A DNA stretch of 64,000 nt from Allantophomopsis cytisporea (taxonomy: Eukaryota > Ascomycota > Leotiomycetes > Phacidiales > Phacidiaceae), in assembly GCA_024752435.1 (NCBI GenBank), contig CP103036.1, positions 1,426,001 to 1,490,000 of the forward strand, written 5' to 3'. This document shows, piece by piece, positions 55,417 to 64,000 of the stretch. Numbering within the stretch: the stretch's first letter is position 1; the number at the start of each line of letters is the position of its first letter. Below the pieces are notes generated by a model. It made no database searches, had not been told where the DNA came from, and saw only the letters and a program-made list of their open reading frames with translations. Both the position numbers and the translations under genes were made by a program.

Positions 55417-58400
55417 ATGGCTCCTACTTATGTCCCAGTGTCTGTGCAAGATGCCGATTCCAACATACCCCTAAACACTCCAGCACACATGGCAACAACA
55501 ACGTTAAAAATCGGGGGAATGACCTGCGGCGCATGTACGTCTTCGGTGGAAGCTGGATTCAAGGGTGTACAGGGTGTTGGAAGTGTGTCGGTCAGCTTAG
55601 TTATGGAAAGAGCTGTTGTTCTTCATGATCCTTCGAAAATATCCGCCGAGCAAGTCCGAGAAATTGTGGAAGACCGAGGATTCGAGGCTGAGGTTCTTGC
55701 GACGGATCTGCCATCGCCGACCTTTGCGAGAAAGGATGCGACACTCGGTGCAGACAGCGATTCACCGGATTCACGGACGACAACAACTACACTGGCTGTG
55801 GAGGGCATGACCTGTGGCGCATGCACTTCAGCTGTTGAAGGAGGGTTCACCGATGTCGCTGGCATCAAACATTTCAGTATATCTTTGCTGTCAGAAAGAG
55901 CAGTGGTGGAACACGATGCGAAAATTATTAGCGCTGCTCAAATTGCGGAAATTATTGAGGATAGAGGGTTTGGCGCAACTGTCTTGGAAAGTCAAGTGTC
56001 AGAATCCACAAAGTCAATATCAAGTAGCAATAGCGAGATGCAGCTGGCAACGACGACTGTTGCTATCGAGGGAATGACATGCGGCGCTTGCACCTCTGCT
56101 GTTGAGGGCGGATTCCAAGATGTTGATGGTGTTGTTCAGTTCAACATCAGTTTACTTGCTGAACGGGCCATTCTTGTTCACGATCCTGCAAAGCTCTCGC
56201 CAGAGAAGATCGCCGAAATCATTGAAGATCGAGGCTTTGATGCTCGCGTACTCTCTACACAGCTTGATACGGCGCAACATTCGACTACTACTACGACGAC
56301 ATCCCAACTTAAGATTTTCGGAGTTACGGATTTAGCAGCGGCAACAGCTCTTGAAGACAAGTTAAAATCTCTTCCAGGTGTCAACTCAGCGTCTCTGAGT
56401 CTCGTTACCTCGCCCGCAAGAATGACAATTTCGCATAAGCCGACAATTGCAGGTCTTCGCGCCCTTGTCGAATTAATTGAAGCACAAGGCTTTAATGCCT
56501 TGGTTGCTGACAGCGATGACAACAACGCTCAATTAGAGTCATTATCCAAGACTAAAGAGATCAACGAATGGCGCCGGGCTTTCCGTGTCTCCTTGAGCTT
56601 CGCCATTCCAGTTTTCTTTATCAGCATGATAATTCCCATGTTCCTACCTTTTCTTGATTTCGGCGGCATTAAGTTGATTCCTGGTCTCTACCTTGGCGAT
56701 ATTGTCTGCTTAGTCCTTACGATACCCGTACAGTTTGGCATTGGCAAGCGTTTTTATATCTCTGCATACAAGTCCATGAAGCATGGTTCTCCTACTATGG
56801 ACGTACTTGTTGTCCTTGGTACATCCGCTGCATTCTTCTTTAGTGTGGCTGCAATGATTGTTTCTATTATCTATCCACCGCACACAAAACCCAGCACTAT
56901 CTTCGATACTAGCAGCATGCTCATCACCTTTATCAGTCTCGGTCGTTTTCTTGAGAACCGAGCCAAGGGACAAACCTCCAAGGCTCTTTCCCGACTTATG
57001 TCTCTCGCACCATCTATGGCTACAATCTATGCCGATCCTATTGCTGCTGAAAAGGCAGCAGAAGGATGGGAGGTTGCTCTTAGTTCCGGCAATGACTCAA
57101 AGGCCGAATCTACTCAAGAAGGCAACGCTGCTGAGGAGAAGGTCATCCCGACAGAACTCATCCAAGTTGGTGATATTGTCATCCTTCGACCTGGCGATAA
57201 GATTCCTGCAGATGGAACCGTCACTCGTGGTGACAGTTATGTTGATGAGAGCATGGTTACCGGGGAACCAATGCCCATCCAAAAGCATAAAGGCAGTGTC
57301 TTAATCGGTGGTACTGTCAACGGTGCTGGCAGAGTTGACTTCCGTGTCACCAGAGCTGGAAGAGATACACAACTTAGTCAAATCGTTAAGCTTGTGCAAG
57401 ATGCCCAGACTACTAGAGCACCTATTCAGCGATTGGCAGATACCATTGCTGGGTACTTCGTTCCCTTCATTCTTTGTCTTGGCTTCCTGACATTTGTAAC
57501 ATGGATGATCCTCAGTCACGTCCTTCGCAATCCACCAAAGATCTTTATTGACGAGGAGAGTGGTGGCAAGTTCATGGTTTGTGTCAAGTTGTGCATCTCA
57601 GTCATCGTGTTCGCCTGTCCTTGTGCTCTTGGCCTTGCAACTCCTACAGCTGTCATGGTCGGTACTGGTATTGGTGCTGAGAACGGTATCCTCGTCAAAG
57701 GAGGTGCTGCTCTGGAGACAGCAACCAAGATCACTCAAGTTGTTCTCGACAAGACAGGCACAATTACTGAGGGTAAGATGAGCGTGGCTGAGGCGAAGCT
57801 CGAGCCTGCATGGGAAAGCAATGATTGGCGCAGGCGTCTCTGGTGGACTATCGTTGGCCTGGCAGAAATGGGCAGTGAACATCCCATTGGCAAGGCTATT
57901 CTAGCTGCTGCTAAATCCGAGCTTCAACTTGGTCCTGAAGGTACTATGGATGGTAGCATCGGCGATTTTGAAGCCAGTGTCGGCCAGGGCATCAGTGCTC
58001 TTGTCGAACCAGCAACCAGTGGGGAACGCGTCCGCTACCGCATTCTCGTCGGAAACGTCCGTTACCTGCGCGAGAACAACATCACCGTCCCCCAATCCGC
58101 CATCGACTCCTCTGAAGTCACCAACACGCGCGTCAATGACTCCTCGTCTAAAACAGCCAACTCAGGCACAACCAACATCTTCATTGCAATTGATAACACC
58201 TACGCAGGCCACCTCTGTCTTGCAGACACAATCAAGGACTCCGCACGTGCGACTATCGCTGCCTTACACAAGATGGGCATCAAGACGGCCATCGTTACCG
58301 GTGACCAGGCATCCACTGCGCTCGCCGTAGCCCGTCTCGTAGGCATTGCTTCAGAGAACGTACATGCTGGCGTCTCGCCAGACCAGAAGCAAGAGATCGT

Positions 58401-58956
58401 TCGCCAGCTGCAATCGCAGGGCGAATGCGTGGCTATGGTTGGCGATGGCATCAACGACTCACCGGCCCTCGCTACTGCGGATGTTGGTATCGCCATGTCC
58501 TCGGGCACAGACGTTGCTATGGAGGCTGCTGATGTTGTACTTATGCGCCCTAATGACCTCATGGACATCCCAGCTAGTATCCATCTTGCTCGTACAATTT
58601 TCAGCAGGATCAAGTACAATCTATCCTGGGCTTGTGGGTACAACATCATTGGACTGCCGTTCGCTATGGGTGTGTTCCTGCCGTTCGGATATCATTTGCA
58701 TCCTATGGCTGCTGGTGGTGCGATGGCGCTCTCGAGTGTCAGCGTTGTAGGGAGTTCCTTGCTGCTCAAGTTCTGGAAACGACCACAGTGGATGGAGGAT
58801 GCGTTGCTTGAAGAAAAGGGGGGCATTGTGAAGAAGGGCTCTGGTTGGGGATTCGGTGGATTGGCTGGACGAGTGACGGACCTCTGGGGCACTGTTGTAG
58901 GCAGCAGGAAGAAGGAGGAGGGGTATGTTGCATTGAATACGCTAGAGGCTGTTTGA
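55417..58956 (+). CDS. CCC2: Copper-transporting P1B-type ATPase, Ccc2 type
   Basis: Single exon, 1179 aa. Three heavy-metal-binding domains with GMTCGACTS motifs start near residues 34, 131 and 219. A fourth, degenerate copy near residue 300 (LKIFGVTDL) has lost its CxxC. Eight membrane segments follow, with the CPC copper site (ACPCALGLATPTA, about 734), actuator TGEP (about 615), phosphorylated Asp in DKTGT (about 778), SEHPIGKA (about 820) and the hinge GDGINDSPALA (about 1009). It pumps Cu(I) into the late secretory pathway for multicopper oxidases, receiving copper from Atx1. A run of Ser/Thr separates the domains. Confidence 0.96.
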   Translation: MAPTYVPVSVQDADSNIPLNTPAHMATTTLKIGGMTCGACTSSVEAGFKGVQGVGSVSVSLVMERAVVLHDPSKISAEQVREIVEDRGFEAEVLATDLPSPTFARKDATLGADSDSPDSRTTTTTLAVEGMTCGACTSAVEGGFTDVAGIKHFSISLLSERAVVEHDAKIISAAQIAEIIEDRGFGATVLESQVSESTKSISSSNSEMQLATTTVAIEGMTCGACTSAVEGGFQDVDGVVQFNISLLAERAILVHDPAKLSPEKIAEIIEDRGFDARVLSTQLDTAQHSTTTTTTSQLKIFGVTDLAAATALEDKLKSLPGVNSASLSLVTSPARMTISHKPTIAGLRALVELIEAQGFNALVADSDDNNAQLESLSKTKEINEWRRAFRVSLSFAIPVFFISMIIPMFLPFLDFGGIKLIPGLYLGDIVCLVLTIPVQFGIGKRFYISAYKSMKHGSPTMDVLVVLGTSAAFFFSVAAMIVSIIYPPHTKPSTIFDTSSMLITFISLGRFLENRAKGQTSKALSRLMSLAPSMATIYADPIAAEKAAEGWEVALSSGNDSKAESTQEGNAAEEKVIPTELIQVGDIVILRPGDKIPADGTVTRGDSYVDESMVTGEPMPIQKHKGSVLIGGTVNGAGRVDFRVTRAGRDTQLSQIVKLVQDAQTTRAPIQRLADTIAGYFVPFILCLGFLTFVTWMILSHVLRNPPKIFIDEESGGKFMVCVKLCISVIVFACPCALGLATPTAVMVGTGIGAENGILVKGGAALETATKITQVVLDKTGTITEGKMSVAEAKLEPAWESNDWRRRLWWTIVGLAEMGSEHPIGKAILAAAKSELQLGPEGTMDGSIGDFEASVGQGISALVEPATSGERVRYRILVGNVRYLRENNITVPQSAIDSSEVTNTRVNDSSSKTANSGTTNIFIAIDNTYAGHLCLADTIKDSARATIAALHKMGIKTAIVTGDQASTALAVARLVGIASENVHAGVSPDQKQEIVRQLQSQGECVAMVGDGINDSPALATADVGIAMSSGTDVAMEAADVVLMRPNDLMDIPASIHLARTIFSRIKYNLSWACGYNIIGLPFAMGVFLPFGYHLHPMAAGGAMALSSVSVVGSSLLLKFWKRPQWMEDALLEEKGGIVKKGSGWGFGGLAGRVTDLWGTVVGSRKKEEGYVALNTLEAV

Positions 58957-61299
58957 TGAGTCCAAGTTACGGAGTTCGGCGCCGCATAGCATGCAATTGT
59001 TTGGGGTTTATGTAGATATGATAATGGACGAGTCTTAGCATTATATATTGAATATTGATACATGCAACTCTAATCTCTCCTGGCCAAGTTTATCAGCGTG
59101 ACTACTCTATATTACTCCCTCTCAAAGCATGTTATTTCTGCGAAGAACAAAAGAGTCCAGTACGCAGGAATCAAGGATATTTGTGCTACCAATAGCTATG
59201 TGATTCCCTATCAAGGCTCTATCGCATCGTCCACTTACTCGCCATCAATGTGTTACTTGTCATTATGAGTATTCTCCTCACCACGTCTTTATCGACCTGT
59301 GATCTGAACGCTGTGCCTATGTCTCGCAATATATGTTGCTATATCTCCTCATCCTCCGCGATGGAGAATCGATAGACATGTTGAGCTGCTTTTAAACCGC
59401 AGCTAGGAGGGTGATCCTGGGAACTTTAGTCACAAAAGTCACAAATGTAGGTAAGGTGAAGTATTTACAAAGCGATAAATCTTTCAAAGTAGTTTTTCTG
59501 TAAGGAAGAGCTTGCCGATGAATATTGGTGCGAGTTGTATATGTTGATATGGAAGACGCTTTTAGTTCGTCTTTGGGGAGTATATAACCACTTGCCTTCT
59601 ACCTTCTTGGTTTTTGTTGCTACTGCGCTCTCAAACATTATTGGTTATGTCTTCTAGCTGAATTTGATGATCGACCTGAGTTACCGTCCACGCGGAGACT
59701 AACGATGACGAGAAAAGTATCGGTGATGAGCAAACTGTCGACGACAAGGAAATTCTCGATGTTAAGCATATTATCAGCAACGATCAACTTTACGATTCTT
59801 CCAGAGACCTGGTTCGACATGCATTGCCTCGAGAATGTAGCGGAAGAATTAGCGTGAATGCGTGGGGTTCCTGTCGTCGAGATTCACAATATATAGGTTT
59901 GATGAATCTTGACACCCTGGGTACTGATGTTTTTCGGAATAGATAATGGAGGCTCTTACTGGGAGCTGAATATTGGAATCTAGAGTATCTATCCAAATAT
60001 AACCATGGAAATTCACATGCAGTCGTATTCACTTTCTTGTAAGGTAGCTAATAACCTTTCAATGAAAACACCAAATGAAAGTCAAACAACTAATCTACCT
60101 ACTGTGTAGGCAATATGCCACCAAGATCTCAAACTCTATCTATCTCATCACAGAGATTGCATTCCGCTCCCAAGACCATCCCAAGGTCGTCCCAGTCCAC
60201 CATCCATCCATCCATCCATCCATCCACATCTCAACCCTATGAGATGGTAATGGCAGAGTAATTCCAAACAAAAGCCAGTGGAGTCCTTCTTCCTCTCGTC
60301 GGAGAATTCACGGCAGCGTCATCAACTGGTGCAAACCACAATAGGCCCCTCGCCATGGGCTTTGCTCAACGCAGCGAGTCCGAGATACTTAGCGAGCTTT
60401 CCATCGACCATGAGAGCAATTTTAGCGGCCAAGGCTCTAACTTTAATGATGCGTCCGGCCTACGTAACCCAATTACTGGCAGCAGTTTGGCGGGGATTTG
60501 AGTCTTGGCTATGGCTATGGCTATTTGCATTGGAAAAGACTTGCTTGCCGTACTACACCAGCTACATACGGGCTTCCATTTAGTTCCAAGGTATGCATAC
60601 ATACATACATACTCGATTCCGTGGTGCTCTGCTTATGGATAGACACACAGGGCAGTCTAGGGTATGGGCACAGTACTTACCAGGTGAGTATGATAAGGCG
60701 TGTACGGTACCTGAGTGGGCGGTATTGTGAGATGGTTCATGGCTCCCTCTATGATGCTTGGACGGGAGGCTTGGAGTCGGGGGTGTTGGTTGGGCTGCTG
60801 GTGACTTGCGGGTGGGTTGCTGGTGGGTTAAGTACGTACCATGTGCACCGGTGTAATGTACTGAAGGTATGTATGATGGTATCGTATCCTACGTGCCTAC
60901 CTATCATTCAGAGTAATTTAACGGGAGAGCATGTTGATCACCTTGGCTGGAGCCGGAGTAGCAGCAGGATTATACTACGTATATGAAGCTACGCTGCAGC
61001 ATTTCCTTCTTCCATTTCCTTGTTTCTTGTTTTCGCATCTCACTCTTTTGCTTGGACTTTAGATGTCGTTATTGGACTCTGACAACAATGCCTACAGCCA
61101 TCTAACGTCAGGTATTCAAGGGTAAATACATACTCTACGAGCAGCACAGTACCTCACCAACTCGCTGTACGATATCAAAATATTAGTGCTTACTCCAAAC
61201 TACCATGCACTCATTCGAACATCCTCTTCTCATTCAACTCACTACATCTCTCGCGACCTCTTCATCGGTCTCCTTCGCGAAGTCCTGTTGACGCGGGCA
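58957..61299. other. 2.3 kb intergenic region
   Basis: No supported gene. It contains CCAT and CATA microsatellites (60199-60226 and about 60595-60612). Frames at 59638-60032 and 60278-60986 have skewed composition and are not called. The right end holds the promoter of the glycosyltransferase gene. Confidence 0.45.
60199..60226. repeat. CCAT microsatellite
   Basis: About seven perfect CCAT units in non-coding sequence. Confidence 0.85.
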
Positions 61300-62627
61300 A
61301 TGTACTCTCCCTTCCACCCATCCCGATCGTCGACAGGCATTCTTGGTACGCCAACCAAGCCCATGTTCGCATCAACCATGCTCCTCCGACCCATATCGCT
61401 GGTGCGCACGCGCTGGCAAATCCTCACCCTGCTACTGATATCCGCCATCCTACTCACCAACATCTACAAGAGCACGCACTCACTGGCACATCAAATCGTC
61501 GCCGCCCACGAAACCCAGATTCAAACCCAAAACCAGGCCCAGAATCAAGATGTTGGTCAAGATGCCCCCGCCGCGGAGAATGGAGGACTTGATACGCCGG
61601 GCTCGCGCAAGGATATGAAATCATGTGCTTCGAGTATTCCGCCCCTCATCCACCAGAATTACTTCCTCGTCCCGGAATCGGATTCCGTAGATGCGCATGC
61701 TGTCGATGCGTATCACGCCTCGTCCTATTCCTCCAGCTGGCAGAATACGCCGTTTGCATATAACTTCTACTCGGAGGCTGCGGCGCGCGCTCTTTTGCCG
61801 CTCTTGGCCGAGAAACTTCCTGCAGATGCAAAGTTCAAGGCGGAGGATTATATGCGTGTTTGGGATAGTCTGCCGCTTGGCATGTTGAGGGCGGACTTTT
61901 GGAGGTATATTGTGTTATTTCTTTATGGGGGCGTTTATGTGGACTTGGATGTTGAGTTGAGGGCGGAGTTGCCTTGGGGAGTTCTCTGTGAGGAGAAAAA
62001 GAAAGTTGTCAGCAGGATTGAGGAGAGAAGGTTGAATGATGAGAAAGATGTGAGTGGGAAGGAGGGGAAGGGAGTTGAGACGCAGTTGATTGTGGGGATT
62101 GAGGGCGATAACACGATGACTGGGCTTTCGAGAGGCTTGCAGGTGGTTTCATGGTAAGTCTCCTCCCACACAAGTCTCTGTTCTGTGTTTCCGTATATCT
62201 GGAGTTACTTGGACACCTTTTGACAATACCCAGGACAATCGCGTCAGCCCCCTCCCATCCTGCCGCCCTCTGCGCCATGGAGCACGTTCTTGACGTCTCC
62301 CCTTCCTTTCTAGCTCGACACGCAAAAGAGGGCGATATCGAGCGCTACATCATGGACTGGACGGGACCTGGCGTTTGGACAGACTGTGTGCTGGCCTGGT
62401 TGAACTCTCACCGTCAAGAGGGAGACGATGTGCCGGTTGAAGATACGTTGCATGCACTCGAGGCCCCGAAGAAGGTTCATGATACGCTCGTACTTCCTAG
62501 GACAGCGTTTGCGGTATTACAGGGCATGAAGGATGGCGTTGATGATGGAGTGCTTGTTAAGCATTATTTTGAGGGTATGTGGAAGGCTAAATGGAGTGGG
62601 AAGTTATGGAAGAGCTTGTTTGGGTAG
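61300..62627 (+). CDS. Type II membrane glycosyltransferase, GT32 (Och1/Sur1-like)
   Basis: Two exons: 61300-62153 and 62234-62627, total 415 aa. The 80-base intron (GTAAGT ... CCCAG) completes the codon for Trp in VVSWTIASAP. A signal anchor lies near residues 44-60 (ILTLLLISAILLTNIYK). The catalytic region starts with IPPLIHQNYF and includes the GT32 core MLRADFWRYIVLFLYGGVYV followed by the DLD (DxD) metal and sugar-nucleotide site near residue 213. The family transfers mannose or related sugars in the Golgi, for example initiating outer chains or modifying inositolphosphoceramide; which of these applies here is not clear. The open frame continues upstream of 61300 but has no earlier in-frame ATG. 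Confidence 0.85.
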
Positions 62628-63431
62628 GAAAGGAGAGGGTGTAATGATAATGAATATGTAACAGTAATTGCTAGATCTTGATAGAGATCGAATTTAATGA
62701 TGTTTATGGCAACATGCATTTTTCTCCTTCTCTATGTGAAAGTCTTCATAAAGTCAAACATGTTTTGGGTTTCATCAGTCATAGGAGTACGTACTGTTGA
62801 GCTTACTTTCATGGAAGTTGATGTATCCTATGAATATACAATTGAGTACAATACAATACTCATCACCAACTGCACTCACACTATACTTATGATCAGACCC
62901 ACACTTGAGTAACAGCGCGAGACGCCAAGAATATCATCCGCATACCAAGAGAACACAACGACCATGTCCAAGACGATGGAGATGAATTCGTAATTCTTTA
63001 TTGCAAGATCATTTTAATTTTCTTGGCGACTCTTGGCCGAGTAAGATGATTCCAGAATTTCCAAAGTGGCTCGGATGAGTAGTGGAGCTGGGAATTGAGG
63101 CTGTACTGCATAAATACTTTTGTAAAACGAATGGTAGATTAAGGGAAGAGGACTGCACTAATTGGCGTGTTTATTCGATGGTGTTGGTGGTCCAGAGACT
63201 CTGATTGCATTCTCGCACATGCTGACTCGCTACAGCAGAAGCGTGAAAAGGCTCATGACGTGCGCTTGCAGGGTTGATAGATGTCTTACAGTGAACAACT
63301 TCAACATTGCCGTACGAATTTCATAACCCCACCACAACACCATCTGACGCGCAATTCGACGGCTTTACCTCTCTCAACACAGCTGAGACTATCTCATCGT
63401 CAACCTCGTGTCACTCTCTGCGTTAGTCAAA
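62628..63431. other. 0.8 kb intergenic region
   Basis: 3' flank of the glycosyltransferase gene and promoter or leader of the last gene. Short frames only; nothing else seen. Confidence 0.45.
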
Positions 63432-64000
63432 ATGGCAACGCCTGCAGCTGTGGGCAAAAGAGGCCCATCAGTTCTGGTACGTATTTACACCTCAAACAAA
63501 AAAACGCCCTTACATCAAATATGCAACAAATGAGCCTATAATTCTGCTACACGGCTGTCTAATACTAATATCTGACTGCCTTCAGGTCACCGATTCCCGC
63601 GAACGTCCTGCTACGCAACGCAATGCCGCCCAGCGACCTACTCCCGCCATCCCAGGCAGCACGAACCGGAATCGTATGCCTACGCGCCTGATCTCCGTCG
63701 ACAACGTCCTGCAATACGCTTCCGAGATTCCGTCCGGTCAGGCTCGCGGTCCGCCTGGAAGACGCCCTCTACCTGCGGGTACGAGGAGGCAGAGTGCCGG
63801 GAATGCGCAGCAAGCTTTGGGAACGAGGATCGCGCAGCAGAACGTACCGGGCAGAAGTACAAAGGTTAGCGAGAAGTTGGTGTTGATTCCTGAAACGAAC
63901 GAGAAGGAAGATGGGGAGGAGGATGAGGAGGAGGGTAGAAGTGGTGGTGAGGAGGGACCGCCGAGAGATGAGGAGATGGATATTTTGAAGAGAAGGGGTG
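63432..64000 (+). CDS. 5' part of a gene cut by the window end; possibly Rmd1/DUF155 family
   Basis: Exons 63432-63476 and 63586 onward, with a 109-base intron (GTACGT ... TTCAG) that keeps frame (PSVL then VTDSRERP). The visible 150 residues are basic and disordered, then acidic (KEDGEEDEEEGRSGGEE), ending in DEEMDILKRRG at the window edge. The pattern TKVSEKLVLIPE followed by an acidic stretch resembles the N-terminus of fungal Rmd1-type (DUF155) proteins as I remember them, but the conserved domain itself is outside the window. The name is therefore tentative. Confidence 0.6.

Overview
The window is nuclear DNA of a filamentous ascomycete (Pezizomycotina). Nearly every gene has short introns of about 45 to 65 bases with GT[A/T][A/T]GT-like donors, CTAAC/CTGAC branch sites and CAG/TAG acceptors, and the proteins are typical of this group (DUF3292, Pns1, Rax1, Tim21, the fungal HPPK-DHPS protein). 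A member of the Leotiomycetes is my guess from gene style only.

Layout: 0-6.5 kb holds a CUE-RBR ubiquitin ligase with a membrane insert, then three unrecognised charged or coiled-coil genes. 6.8-16.6 kb holds a HAK/KUP potassium transporter, a Glo3-type ArfGAP facing the Tim21 gene across a short shared promoter, and a DUF3292 membrane protein. 18.2-24.5 kb holds a large secreted Ala/Gly/Ser repeat protein with a 42-base minisatellite, and a small GPI-anchored Thr-rich protein. 27.0-33.1 kb holds an orphan gene, a doubly interrupted tRNA-Thr(UGU) gene, a decayed 18-base repeat array and an MFS transporter. 33.3-39.5 kb holds a folate-synthesis enzyme (HPPK-DHPS), a nitronate monooxygenase and a Pns1/choline-transporter-like protein. 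40.7-48.5 kb holds an FAD-linked oxidase, a single-pass membrane protein, a 3.4 kb AT-rich gene-poor stretch with another 18-base array, and an aquaglyceroporin. 49.4-64 kb holds ribosomal protein eL31, a Rax1-like RGS protein, COP9 subunit 7, a Ccc2-type copper ATPase, a GT32 glycosyltransferase and the start of a further gene.

Most genes are conserved housekeeping or membrane-transport genes with no obvious joint pathway, so I see no biosynthetic cluster. The most unusual object is the tRNA-Thr(UGU) gene at 29,062-29,204. Besides a normal 19-base anticodon-loop intron it carries a 52-base insertion in the D-loop that has spliceosomal-style ends (GTAAGT ... CAG) and a 5-base flanking direct repeat. 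Removing both insertions leaves a well-paired 72-base tRNA. The second unusual theme is a degenerate 18-base tandem repeat found at three separate intergenic sites, which the tRNA insertion may resemble.
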